Shown piece by piece: positions 9,408 to 17,569 of a stretch of DNA of 64,000 bases. The notes under the pieces were generated by a model. It saw only the letters and a program-made list of their open reading frames with translations. It did no database searches and had not been told where the DNA came from. The stretch's first letter is position 1. The number at the start of each line of letters is the position of its first letter. The DNA comes from Sphingobacterium psychroaquaticum. GTDB lineage: Bacteria > Bacteroidota > Bacteroidia > Sphingobacteriales > Sphingobacteriaceae. Location of the stretch: the NCBI RefSeq assembly GCF_900177625.1, contig NZ_FXAU01000001.1:62001-126000 (forward strand), given 5' to 3'. Both the position numbers and the translations under genes were made by a program.

Positions 9408-10535
9408 ATGCGTATTATTTCCCGTTTGTGTATGCGTACAGGCATTGCCTTTTGCAGTGTACTAAGTGCTGCCTTGCTTTTTACACCGGAAAGCAAGGCC
9501 CAAGAGAATGGGGGACTATCCAAGTTTGATGGTCCCTATATTTACCGGAGCGAAAATGGGTGGAAGAACATGGAGGTCCGCGATCATAAGATTCAAATTA
9601 CGGATCACGTAGAAGCTCCTTTTTGGGTGACTACCGATGATGGCAAACATCGTTTTCAGGTGGTTCAACATGATGTCAAGGTGCCTGATTGGAAATATCC
9701 TGGAGGGAACGATATTATGGTGTTATCGGATCCGCATGGTGATTTTGAATCTTTTCACGCGATCTTAAAAGAGCAGAAAGTCATCGGTTCTGATTATCAA
9801 TGGATATTTGGTAAAAAGCACGTGGTGATTATCGGTGATGTTTTTGATCGTGGTTCTGATGTGGTACCTATTTTCTGGTTGATTTATAAACTGGAAGAGG
9901 AGGCGAACAAAGCAGGAGGGAAGGTACATTTTCTGTTTGGAAACCACGAAGAGATGACTTTACGTGGTAATCTTAAGTATAGCAAAAGTAAGTATAAAGC
10001 ACTTGCGGATGAGCTGGGTAAGGACTATCAGGAATTATGGGGCACAGAAACTGTATTGGGACATTGGTTGTTGCAGCGCAATACCATGGAAAAAATTGGT
10101 GATAACCTTTTTGTACATGCCGGCTTGAGCCGCGAAATGTTTGACAATAAGTGGACCATCCCTGCGGTCAATGATTCGGTAAGAACATATATCTTCCAGA
10201 CGAAAGAGCTGCGTTCGCAATCACCTGCAGCAACTTTCCTTTTTGGAAGTACAGGACCGCTTTGGTACCGCGGCATGGTGAGTCAGGATGAAAAGTACCA
10301 ACCGCTTTCCGAAGCTGATGCGAATTTGTTGTTAGGTTATTACGACGCGAAGAAGCTTTTTGTCGGGCATACCATTTTTCCGGAAGTAACGAGTTTTTAC
10401 GGAAGCCGTGTGTATGCTGTAAACGTAAATAACAAAAACAATCGGGAAAAGGGGCTGAGTCGTGGACTATGGTTGAAGGATGGAAAGACAATCCTGATTT
10501 ACGATAATCCGAAGCAAAACAAAGTGATGAAGTAA
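9408..10535 (+). CDS. Secreted calcineurin-like metallophosphatase (Shewanella-like phosphatase type)
   Basis: This 375-residue exported metallophosphoesterase has a signal peptide over residues 1-31 (ending LLFTPESKAQE). The dinuclear-metal motifs are in order: SDPHGD at about 107-112, GDVFDRG at 143-149, GNHEEM at 178-183, then VHAGLS and VGHT. This is the PPP-family layout of the Shewanella-like phosphatases. It removes phosphate from an unknown substrate, presumably in the periplasm. It starts one base after the susD gene and is the last gene of the locus, followed by a strong terminator, so it probably acts on whatever the SusCD pair binds or imports. A phosphoprotein, phosphopeptide or phosphorylated sugar are all possible. 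Confidence 0.9.
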   Translation: MRIISRLCMRTGIAFCSVLSAALLFTPESKAQENGGLSKFDGPYIYRSENGWKNMEVRDHKIQITDHVEAPFWVTTDDGKHRFQVVQHDVKVPDWKYPGGNDIMVLSDPHGDFESFHAILKEQKVIGSDYQWIFGKKHVVIIGDVFDRGSDVVPIFWLIYKLEEEANKAGGKVHFLFGNHEEMTLRGNLKYSKSKYKALADELGKDYQELWGTETVLGHWLLQRNTMEKIGDNLFVHAGLSREMFDNKWTIPAVNDSVRTYIFQTKELRSQSPAATFLFGSTGPLWYRGMVSQDEKYQPLSEADANLLLGYYDAKKLFVGHTIFPEVTSFYGSRVYAVNVNNKNNREKGLSRGLWLKDGKTILIYDNPKQNKVMK

Positions 10536-10562
10536 GTCACTTTGTTAGCGATGTAGATACGA

Positions 10563-10602
10563 AATCCCCCGAAAGACAATTTGTCTCTCGGGGGATTTTT
10601 TT
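10563..10602 (+). terminator. Intrinsic terminator after the SusCD-phosphatase operon
   Basis: A long stem starts AATCCCCCGA and closes TCGGGGGATT, followed by seven T residues. It sits between the phosphatase gene and the convergent AraC-type gene. Its A-rich left flank may let it work for both strands. Confidence 0.9.
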
Positions 10603-10604
10603 AT

Positions 10605-11582
10605 CTACCCTTTAAATTCACTGGGTGGAAGACCGAAATATTTTTTAAAAGCAATGCTGAAGTTGTTTTGGTGTGAAAAACCGACTGTTGCGCTCACCTC
10701 ACTGATTGATAATCCCTCTTCCAGAAGAAGTTTGCGTGCATTTTCCATCCGTAGACGCGTAATATAGTCATAGACGGTAATTCCAAAATATTCTTTAAAG
10801 CCACGGCGCAATTTAAACTCATTCAGACCAATCTGACGCGAAAGATCTTTCTGTGTTGGGGGAGCCGCAAATCGTGTCTTGAGGTAATCCCGGGCTTCCT
10901 CCAGTTTGAGGATATCATCCCCCTTTATTAATTCCTGCTCCTGTCCGTTTCCGCCCAGCTGCTCCAACTGGTACATAAGAAGCTCCAGGATGCGTGCTTC
11001 GGTATGCATACGTTTCAATTCACCCGTTTGTCTACAATGGATCATATCGTCTATTACCCGACGCATCTCCAGCGTCACAAAAAAATCCTCCGATGTAAAA
11101 GAAGTATAATTACCCTGCTCTATTTCCCGAACAAAATCCTCATGTAAGATCGAGTGCCGATCAATCAAGTTAAAGTAATAGTCCTTGCTTAAGACAATCA
11201 GAAAATACATGTAATCGATTCCTTCTTTTACTTCATGTTCGTTGCAGGTGGTTGGGATATAACGAATATTATGTCGACTTCGACCATACAGGGCATTTGA
11301 TTTCCCCTTTAACTGTTCCGCCGCTTTTTTGTAAAAGATAAATTGACTCGATACTGTTTCCCCGCAGACCTCTGTATACACCGAGGTCGGTGCGTCAAAT
11401 CGCATTTCCGTATGCATGAAAAACAAGCCACCCGATGTCAGTTGCTTATTTTCCATCGATATAGCTCCTTCTCGGATGGCAAATGTCTTTTCCGATAAAC
11501 TATAGTTTGGCACATAAGCATCGGGGACATTTTCCTCAAATAGCCAACCGGCGAGCCCTTCAATACGTGATTTGATTAACAT
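10605..11582 (-). CDS. AraC-family transcriptional regulator (PchR-like)
   Basis: This 325-residue regulator has a C-terminal AraC double helix-turn-helix over about residues 240-325. Visible parts are KDLSRQIGLNEFKLRRGFKE, then ITRLRMENARKLLLEEG and ISEVSATVGFSHQNNFSIAF with the KKYFGLPPSEF end. The N-terminal 230 residues are not a recognised sugar-binding cupin but resemble the PchR-type siderophore/heme regulators. The ATG at 11582 is preferred over a TTG 24 bases upstream. It lies 93 bases after hmuV on the same strand, so it is probably the last gene of the hmuTUV transcript. Two pairs of 21-bp-spaced direct repeats in the hmuT/hmuY promoter region are likely targets. It may bind heme or a heme-related signal; that is inference. 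Confidence 0.9.
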   Translation of the reverse strand: MLIKSRIEGLAGWLFEENVPDAYVPNYSLSEKTFAIREGAISMENKQLTSGGLFFMHTEMRFDAPTSVYTEVCGETVSSQFIFYKKAAEQLKGKSNALYGRSRHNIRYIPTTCNEHEVKEGIDYMYFLIVLSKDYYFNLIDRHSILHEDFVREIEQGNYTSFTSEDFFVTLEMRRVIDDMIHCRQTGELKRMHTEARILELLMYQLEQLGGNGQEQELIKGDDILKLEEARDYLKTRFAAPPTQKDLSRQIGLNEFKLRRGFKEYFGITVYDYITRLRMENARKLLLEEGLSISEVSATVGFSHQNNFSIAFKKYFGLPPSEFKG

Positions 11583-11675
11583 GAGTATGACGTTGAATAG
11601 GGACAAATATACTATTTTAAATCTATTTATAATGATTCTAAATAATATTGAATTGTTCCCCTATTGTAAACTTTG

Positions 11676-12479
11676 TTATAAGGTTCCGGGTAGGGCAACA
11701 GACGATAAAGCCTTCGGTACGATATAGGTATGTAGCGTTTTGGGGTTGACGACAATTTCTGCGTCAATCCCAAAAATTGTATAGATATTCCGGGAATTGA
11801 GCACCTCCGATGGTGTTCCATCCATAAGCTTACGACCATTTTTCATGAGGAGCAATCGGTCTGCATATTGTGCGGCAAGATTGATATCATGTAACACCGC
11901 CACAATGATCCAGCCCTTCTCCGCTAAGGTTCGCGCAATGGCCAAGGTATGGTGTTGAAACTTAATATCCATAGCCGATATCGGTTCATCGAGTAGGAGG
12001 ATGGCGCGTGGTTGCCCCCAGAGCTGCGCGAGTACACGCGCTAAGTGTACGCGTTGGCTTTCGCCGCCCGAGAGGCTCAGGATGGATCGTTCTGCCAGGT
12101 GGTCAATGCCACAGAGTAGCATGGTTTCTTGTACGGTTGCGATATCGTTCGGTTGCGGCTGGTTATTGTAGTGTGGATAACGTCCCATCATAACCACTTC
12201 TGCCACGGTAAAATCGGTTGAAACCTGATGGTGCTGCGCCATGGTTGCTCGCATTTTAGCGAGTGAGATGGCTGTATACGATTTTAAGTGTGTACCAAAT
12301 AAACTGATCTGACCCTCGGAGGGAACCTGTTCGGCACTCAGCAATTTCAATAAACTTGATTTCCCAGCCCCATTAGCGCCTAGCAAAGCAACCACTTCCC
12401 CCGGATGGATAACGAAGTTGATTCCTTTTAATATCGTGTGTTTTTTTACCGTGTACGTAAGATTTTCAGCGATAAGCAT
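11676..12479 (-). CDS. hmuV: Heme/iron ABC transporter ATP-binding protein, HmuV-like
   Basis: This is the cytoplasmic ATPase of a type II importer for heme or ferric chelates. It has 267 residues, the family's usual size. Walker A is GANGAGKS at 34-41, the signature LSGGESQRVHLARVLA lies near 137, Walker B with D-loop is AILLLDEPISAMD, and the switch histidine is in VAVLHDINLAAQYAD. The strand and order place it third in a hmuTUV operon, 45 bases after the permease. The heme assignment comes from the HmuY/HmuR-like genes across the divergent promoter; the ATPase alone cannot separate heme from siderophore import. Confidence 0.92.
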   Translation of the reverse strand: MLIAENLTYTVKKHTILKGINFVIHPGEVVALLGANGAGKSSLLKLLSAEQVPSEGQISLFGTHLKSYTAISLAKMRATMAQHHQVSTDFTVAEVVMMGRYPHYNNQPQPNDIATVQETMLLCGIDHLAERSILSLSGGESQRVHLARVLAQLWGQPRAILLLDEPISAMDIKFQHHTLAIARTLAEKGWIIVAVLHDINLAAQYADRLLLMKNGRKLMDGTPSEVLNSRNIYTIFGIDAEIVVNPKTLHTYIVPKALSSVALPGTL

Positions 12480-12524
12480 CTTTCGAAATAAGAATAATGT
12501 AATAGATATAAAGCTTTTTTTCTG

Positions 12525-13586
12525 TTAGGCTGCAAATTTCTTTTTATCTCGTATTAAGATAAAAAGAAAGAGAGGCGTTCCTAGTAGGGCTGTTACCACC
12601 CCAATGGGGATTTCAGAAGGTGCCACAATAGTCCGTGCGATCAGATCGGCTACCGTCAGGATAATACTCCCCAATAAGGCCGAAGCGGGCAATACATACC
12701 GGTTGTCGGAGCCGCCTACCATCCGGACCGCATGCGGCACAAGGAGTCCTACGAAGCCGATAATCCCAGCGACAGAGACCGTTGCGCCTACAGCTAAGGT
12801 CGCTAGAACAATAACACGCAGTTTATTCTGTTGTGGATTTTGACCCAGCTGTTGGGCCTCCTGTTCGCCGAGGGAGAAGCTGTTTAACGCTTTAGCCAAA
12901 AGAGGCAACCCGACCAATGCAAGGGCAACAAAAGGCAAGATGGTCCAAATGGTATACCAACTCGCATTGCCCAAACTACCCAACATCCAAAACGTGATGC
13001 TACGCAATTGCTGCTCATCCGAAGCAAAAGATATCAATCCCGTGAGTGAACCGGCTAGGGCATTTATGGCTACCCCAGCAAGAATCATGGTTCCGATATG
13101 TGGTTTCCCATGATGTAAAGAGATGCGGTATACCAGCAAGGTCGCTATTCCAGCACCCAAGAAAGCTCCAGCTGCAAGTAAATAATGACCGAAGAGAGAA
13201 CCCAGTGTACTAAAAAAGACAAATTCAAAAGCTATAATCGTGGCGGCCATCAGAGAAGCCCCCGCTGAAATACCAATAAGTCCGGGCTCCGCAAGTGGGT
13301 TTCGGAAAATCGCTTGAATAGCAGCACCGCTCATGCCTAACGCAGCGCCTACCAAGATACCTAGTAAGGTGCGCGGCCAGCGAACCAGATCCATCACGCC
13401 GCTATACAGTTCGTCTACCGGTTCCGTTGTGCTAACACCGAGATGATGTGCCAGGTTTAATGCAACTTGCTTTAGCGGAATATTTAAGGCGCCAAAGCTT
13501 AGGGAGAGGAGGGATACCACACACAGCACCAGGGCCAACCCGACGAAAATGAGTTTATTTTTCAAAAGAAGATTATTTAACAGCAT
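12525..13586 (-). CDS. hmuU: Heme/iron ABC transporter permease, FecCD family, HmuU-like
   Basis: This 353-residue inner-membrane permease of the FecCD/BtuC family has about ten membrane helices. Family landmarks are WPRTLLGILVGAALGMSGAA with IFRNPLAEPGLIGISAGA, the middle SITFWMLGSLGNASW, and the C-terminal IIGFVGLLVPHAVRMVGG with APSEIPIGVVTALLGTPLF. It overlaps the end of the substrate-binding protein gene by 14 bases, so the two are coupled. With HmuV and HmuT it would carry heme, or another iron chelate, from periplasm to cytoplasm after receptor uptake. Confidence 0.94.
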   Translation of the reverse strand: MLLNNLLLKNKLIFVGLALVLCVVSLLSLSFGALNIPLKQVALNLAHHLGVSTTEPVDELYSGVMDLVRWPRTLLGILVGAALGMSGAAIQAIFRNPLAEPGLIGISAGASLMAATIIAFEFVFFSTLGSLFGHYLLAAGAFLGAGIATLLVYRISLHHGKPHIGTMILAGVAINALAGSLTGLISFASDEQQLRSITFWMLGSLGNASWYTIWTILPFVALALVGLPLLAKALNSFSLGEQEAQQLGQNPQQNKLRVIVLATLAVGATVSVAGIIGFVGLLVPHAVRMVGGSDNRYVLPASALLGSIILTVADLIARTIVAPSEIPIGVVTALLGTPLFLFILIRDKKKFAA

Positions 13587-14415
13587 ATAATAGACGATTC
13601 AGCTCACGTATCGCTTGGGGGAGGCGTGTTGCAAAATTTACCAGCAAAGGGCCTTCCATGGTTATAATCTGCCGCATTTTGCCGGCGTTGGTCAGCGATA
13701 CGCCGGGCATGTTTAAAACGGCCTCTTTCCCCCCCAGACTGGTTGCACCAAAGTCAAACAGCAACAATACATCCGGATTGCTCTTTATCAAAGCTTCCGT
13801 TGTATAGGTTCTGAAATCACTGAATTCCTGCACGGCATTACGTCCACCGGCTAAATCAATAAGCGCATCAATAGGACTGCCCTTTCCCGCAACGCTCATA
13901 AGTCCGACACCCCGCGCATAGATAAAAAGTACCTTTTTCTTACTCTTGTTCTGCTTTAATGCCGCCATGACCATTTTTAAATTCGTTTGGAATTGTGTCA
14001 CCAGTGCCGTTCCTTCTTTGTTGGCATGGATGGTCTGCGCAATAGTTTTTATAAATTTCTCGGCACCCTTAACGCTATATTCCTGATCAATAGTGACCAC
14101 CCGGATGCCGAGTTGCTTCAATTTTACCTCCGTAGGATAGCTAATTTGATTCGAAGGGGTGAGGATTAGATCGGGTTTGAAAGCCAAAAGTCCTTCTAAT
14201 GAAAAGGTCCGGTCTCGACTAGCCCGAGGCTTAGATTTTATGACGGCCGGATATTCACTTGTAACATCCACTGCAACAATAGATTGTTCGCGACCTAAGG
14301 CGTGAACGGTTTCACTTATAGCGCTGCTGAGCGTAATAATACGCTGCTGTGCAGCAGCTATTTGTGCAGAAAATAGCGCAATAAAAAGGTACGTCAATAC
14401 GATATATAACTTCAT
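13573..14415 (-). CDS. hmuT: Periplasmic heme-binding protein of an ABC importer, HmuT-like
   Basis: This 280-residue class III solute-binding protein has a cleavable signal peptide (IALFSAQIAAAQQ) rather than a lipobox. The N-lobe begins RIITLSSAISETVHALG, with the usual FKPDLILTPSN motif near 95; the C-lobe contains KSNPDVLLLFDFGA and GVSLTNAGKMRQIITMEGPL. That layout matches HmuT/ChuT-type proteins, which hold heme between the lobes. It is the first gene of the minus-strand operon hmuT-hmuU-hmuV-araC. Its promoter lies in the 295-bp divergent region that contains the AraC-like repeats. Confidence 0.9.
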   Translation of the reverse strand: MKLYIVLTYLFIALFSAQIAAAQQRIITLSSAISETVHALGREQSIVAVDVTSEYPAVIKSKPRASRDRTFSLEGLLAFKPDLILTPSNQISYPTEVKLKQLGIRVVTIDQEYSVKGAEKFIKTIAQTIHANKEGTALVTQFQTNLKMVMAALKQNKSKKKVLFIYARGVGLMSVAGKGSPIDALIDLAGGRNAVQEFSDFRTYTTEALIKSNPDVLLLFDFGATSLGGKEAVLNMPGVSLTNAGKMRQIITMEGPLLVNFATRLPQAIRELNRLLYAVK

Positions 14416-14478
14416 ACGCTTGCAAAGAAATGGTTAATGGGAGGGAAAAGCAAGAGTTAATATAGACTAAATAAAAAT

Positions 14479-14516
14479 AATACGGATTGCATATAAAGTA
14501 ATACGGATGCCATATA
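14479..14516 (+). promoter_or_regulatory. Direct-repeat pair, candidate AraC-type operator near hmuT
   Basis: Two copies of a 17-base motif lie in the same orientation with starts 21 bp apart: AATACGGATTGCATATA at 14479 and AATACGGATGCCATATA at 14500. A two-helical-turn direct repeat is the classical geometry of an AraC-family dimer site. The pair sits 64-101 bases upstream of hmuT, and a second pair of the same design sits upstream of the divergent hmuY gene. Confidence 0.6.
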
Positions 14517-14639
14517 GCGTGTACCAGAAGTCTTACTCATTTTTGTGTCCTGATCCGTTGCAGGAATATCCATATGATCTAACGCCGTTAAAACGAACGC
14601 CGTTGAATGCGATGGTGAAAGTAGATCACCAAAGCTTAA

Positions 14640-14677
14640 AATACAGATGGAATATAAAATAATACGGATTGCATATA
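14640..14677 (+). promoter_or_regulatory. Direct-repeat pair, candidate AraC-type operator near hmuY
   Basis: A degenerate copy AATACAGATGGAATATA at 14640 and a perfect copy AATACGGATTGCATATA at 14661 are again exactly 21 bp apart and in the same orientation as the pair near hmuT. The pair ends 34 bases before the hmuY-like start codon, where an activator site could contact RNA polymerase. Confidence 0.6.
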
Positions 14678-14710
14678 AGGTTTTAAAAGAAGATTGAGCA
14701 CATTTGCGGT

Positions 14711-15418
14711 ATGTTATTTATAATTGGTTTAAATAAAATTAGTTTGATTGCGGCGGTCGTTTTAGTCGCAGGTTGCAGCAAAGACGATGGGACATCGCCT
14801 GCTTTAGAAGATGGTAAGAGTACTATCGTTTATGACTTAGCGGGGGATACCAAAGCATCGATTGCTGAAGGTATTGACGGTAAGGAGAAGCGTCCTTTCT
14901 ATACGTTTCTATACAATCTGGAACAGAGAAAGCAAATCTGGCTCCATACCAAAGCGGATTCAACGCAATGGATGAAGACAAATTTATGGGATATAGCTTT
15001 TACAGGTAATTACAATGGCGACATACAGATTAACAACAGTCAGCATGTTGGAACACCGGGTCAGGATGGTCCGGTGAAAAACACCGCCATTATAATGCTG
15101 GAAAGAGCTTATGATTCGGTATCGGAAGCACCGAGTGACAGCCAATTTGACAACAGCAAAATAAGCACTATTGGGTGGGCGAAAGAAAGCCAGGATGCCG
15201 GTTGGTATAGTTATAATTTGGCTACGCATGTCATGAACCCGTATCCCAACCGTACCTATGTCCTTCGTTTGCCAAGTGGTAAGTACGCGAAATTGCAGAT
15301 ACTCAGCGCATACAAAGGCAATCCACCAGCTGTTACCGATCTTTTCTGGCCGGCACCATACTTTACCTTCAAGTACTTTGTACAAGCCGACGGAAGTAAA
15401 AATCTCAAAACAAAGTAG
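14711..15418 (+). CDS. hmuY: HmuY-family heme-binding lipoprotein
   Basis: This 235-residue lipoprotein has a lipobox (VVLVAGCSKDD). Family landmarks of HmuY are the start of the mature part (KSTIVYDLAGDTKAS), the WDIAFTGNYNGDIQINNS segment, and the C-terminal strands SGKYAKLQILSAYKG and YFTFKYFVQADGSKNL. HmuY proteins capture heme at the cell surface and pass it to a TonB-dependent receptor. It heads the plus-strand series that ends with two HmuR-like receptors, and its promoter region carries a candidate AraC-type operator. A histidine in ATHVMNP and nearby methionines could serve as axial ligands, but this was not established. A strong hairpin follows it. Confidence 0.88.
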   Translation: MLFIIGLNKISLIAAVVLVAGCSKDDGTSPALEDGKSTIVYDLAGDTKASIAEGIDGKEKRPFYTFLYNLEQRKQIWLHTKADSTQWMKTNLWDIAFTGNYNGDIQINNSQHVGTPGQDGPVKNTAIIMLERAYDSVSEAPSDSQFDNSKISTIGWAKESQDAGWYSYNLATHVMNPYPNRTYVLRLPSGKYAKLQILSAYKGNPPAVTDLFWPAPYFTFKYFVQADGSKNLKTK

Positions 15419-15444
15419 GTTCGCGATCAAACAACCTATGTATC

Positions 15445-15482
15445 GCCCAATGGTACGCCTCCTGCAGGCGTATGATTTGGGC
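15445..15482 (+). promoter_or_regulatory. Intergenic stem-loop between the first two HmuY-like genes
   Basis: An outer stem GCCCAA/TTGGGC (15445-15450 with 15477-15482) and an inner stem TACGCCT/AGGCGTA (15454-15460 with 15466-15472) are separated by a small internal loop. There is no T-run, so it looks like an mRNA processing or stabilising hairpin that could make the first lipoprotein more abundant than the downstream genes. Confidence 0.5.
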
Positions 15483-15511
15483 AACCTGAAAAACATGAAA
15501 TTACAAGACGA

Positions 15512-16414
15512 ATGATAAAGCAATGTATACATACAAGAATAAAACTGATTATAATTCTATTTGGACTTATACCGACTTTCTTTTCCTGTGGCGATGTCTA
15601 CGATTTGAATGGTTTTGATTGGGAGGCGGATACCCCGTTGAGCGATTCTGTGTTTAACCGGGAAATCATAATTTACAACTATGGGGACAACCTCCCGAGT
15701 GGGCATAGTCCATTGGATGATATGGATCCGATGCTCTTCAGTCTGGAGCGCTTTTCATCTATCAATCTGAACTATAAAACAACCGAACGATGGGATTTAT
15801 CGTTCTCTAGCATCTTTCGTAGCAGCATTGGTATCAATAATGGTAAATCCCGCGGTATCGGATATGGGAGCTCCGCTGTTGGAGGAATCGTGGTGCTGGA
15901 TACGCCGTACAGTAAGGTTACGCATGTACCCGAAAATCTGTTGTTCACCGCGCCTGGAAATGTCGGTTTGGATGCACAAGGTACGTTGAGCTATGAAATG
16001 GGGCACGCTGTTTATACGTTTGGTGGAAATTTTGTGCGACCCGATAAAGTGAGTGGTTACGACGAAAATGATCCCGCAGCCAGCAAAGAGGCTAATCTGT
16101 ACCGACATATGATATATTGCCTATCGGAAGATTTGGTAAACAAGTTTCCAAAAGCTAAGAATCTCCAAGGGAAGCCACTTCGTCCGCGGACGATGATTAT
16201 TAAAACAGCTCGAGGGAATTATGTGAAGTTAGAGACTATATCCATTTACAAAGGCGTAACCGATCCCTTGCAAATGCGCCGTGGTTATGCATCACCGATG
16301 TATACCTTTCGCTATACCGTTATTCGTGCCGAAGAAGCTCGATTTGGTTTTGTGCTACGCAAGCCTGCATTACACGTAAACATGTCAACAAATACAACCT
16401 CCGTAGGAAAATAA
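15512..16414 (+). CDS. Divergent HmuY-like lipoprotein
   Basis: This 300-residue predicted lipoprotein has the signal IIILFGLIPTFFSCGDVYD. The mature part aligns by eye with the HmuY gene upstream: TERWDLSFSSIFRSSIGINN in place of WDIAFTG...INNS, then VVLDTPYSKVTHVPEN, and the final strands GNYVKLETISIYKG and YASPMYTFRYTVI. It probably binds heme or a related tetrapyrrole at the surface, but sequence similarity to HmuY is weaker than for the first and last members of the series. It lies 93 bases after hmuY and 37 bases before the next lipoprotein gene. Specificity cannot be stated. Confidence 0.7.
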   Translation: MIKQCIHTRIKLIIILFGLIPTFFSCGDVYDLNGFDWEADTPLSDSVFNREIIIYNYGDNLPSGHSPLDDMDPMLFSLERFSSINLNYKTTERWDLSFSSIFRSSIGINNGKSRGIGYGSSAVGGIVVLDTPYSKVTHVPENLLFTAPGNVGLDAQGTLSYEMGHAVYTFGGNFVRPDKVSGYDENDPAASKEANLYRHMIYCLSEDLVNKFPKAKNLQGKPLRPRTMIIKTARGNYVKLETISIYKGVTDPLQMRRGYASPMYTFRYTVIRAEEARFGFVLRKPALHVNMSTNTTSVGK

Positions 16415-16451
16415 AGATTAACACCCTAAACGATTTTATTAATTAAATATC

Positions 16452-17549
16452 ATGAAACAAATTATAAAGTTATTTGCAATACCCTTGCTTGGCCTTTTCG
16501 GAAGCCTTTTACTGCACTCTTGTAGTAAAACTGAGGTCGTAGCCTATGAAAAAGAATCGCTAAACAAGATCCTCGAGTTTAAGATCACAAATAGTCCACA
16601 GCCACTGCTAGGTGCTATTGATCACACCCGAAATAGCATCACGATTTATATTCCCTATTATCTCGGTATTGACTACCTAGTTCCTGCATTGAAATTGGAA
16701 GAAGGGGCAATCTTAATCGACGAAAAGGGAGAGGAAATCAATTTAGATGGTGGTGTCGATCCAATCCGTACCGGAGAAACGGCCGTATACCGGGTGAAAG
16801 GAACCGATGGTACGGTACGCACCTACAATGTCGCTCCGACATTTTTGCCGTTTAACGTTCCATTGCAAGCGGGCTACACCACAACCATGGTGGATACGAA
16901 TCCAGTCAGTAAAATTGCTACGGCCCAATTCAATGTGTACGGTAATTTTGCGTCGACAAGTACGCACGCTAAGTTCTATTTTACGGATAAAACTTCCGGT
17001 AAAGTACATCATGATTTCGTGAGTATGGTTTCAGTTTTGCCTAGTGAGGCTTATTATACGCTGACAGCGCAGCTTTTGCCCGAAGCATTGGCCGGCGATT
17101 ATAAAGTAGAGGTGGAGCACCAAGGCCGTCGCGCACCACTACCGGATATGAAAGTAACCTATTCACAGCCTTTTCCTACATTCTTCAGCAGCACCGCGAG
17201 CTATGCAATCGGGGATACCATAACGTTTACACCATCGTCATTCGGTATGGTAGGGAGTCAAGGGGTGTATTTGGAGCTAGACCGGGTGTATTTAGTAATC
17301 CAAAAGCAAGATGCAACTGTTCCTGCTGGTTTTCCTGCTGCCTTGTATGATCAACAGATTGCATTTCCGGTGGTCAAGCAAACACGACGTGAGGTGAAAG
17401 TTATTGTTCCGGAAATACCTACCGGAATGTACGGAAGCACCGCCTATGGCATGGTATTCTATTTTGACTACGCCGACCACACTGGATTTGGAAAAGGAAT
17501 TCGTACCGGGGTGGTAGACAAATCCTTTGAGATCAAGCCAAAAAAATAA
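16452..17549 (+). CDS. Lipoprotein with DUF5018-like N-terminal domain, heme locus
   Basis: This 365-residue lipoprotein has the lipobox LLLHSCSKTE. Residues 35-130 form the beta-rich domain seen in DUF5018-type and related Bacteroidota lipoproteins: NKILEFKIT, NSITIYIPYY, LVPALKLEEGA, then GETAVYRVKGTDGTVRTYNV. The rest is beta-sandwich-like (IPT/Ig-style strands such as PTFFSSTASYAIGDTITFTP) with no catalytic motif. The next gene is a paralogue with the same order of parts. Their place between HmuY-like and HmuR-like genes suggests surface accessory proteins of the heme system, but the biochemical role is unknown. Confidence 0.65.
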   Translation: MKQIIKLFAIPLLGLFGSLLLHSCSKTEVVAYEKESLNKILEFKITNSPQPLLGAIDHTRNSITIYIPYYLGIDYLVPALKLEEGAILIDEKGEEINLDGGVDPIRTGETAVYRVKGTDGTVRTYNVAPTFLPFNVPLQAGYTTTMVDTNPVSKIATAQFNVYGNFASTSTHAKFYFTDKTSGKVHHDFVSMVSVLPSEAYYTLTAQLLPEALAGDYKVEVEHQGRRAPLPDMKVTYSQPFPTFFSSTASYAIGDTITFTPSSFGMVGSQGVYLELDRVYLVIQKQDATVPAGFPAALYDQQIAFPVVKQTRREVKVIVPEIPTGMYGSTAYGMVFYFDYADHTGFGKGIRTGVVDKSFEIKPKK

Positions 17550-17569
17550 CGACTAATTAAAAGCATAAC

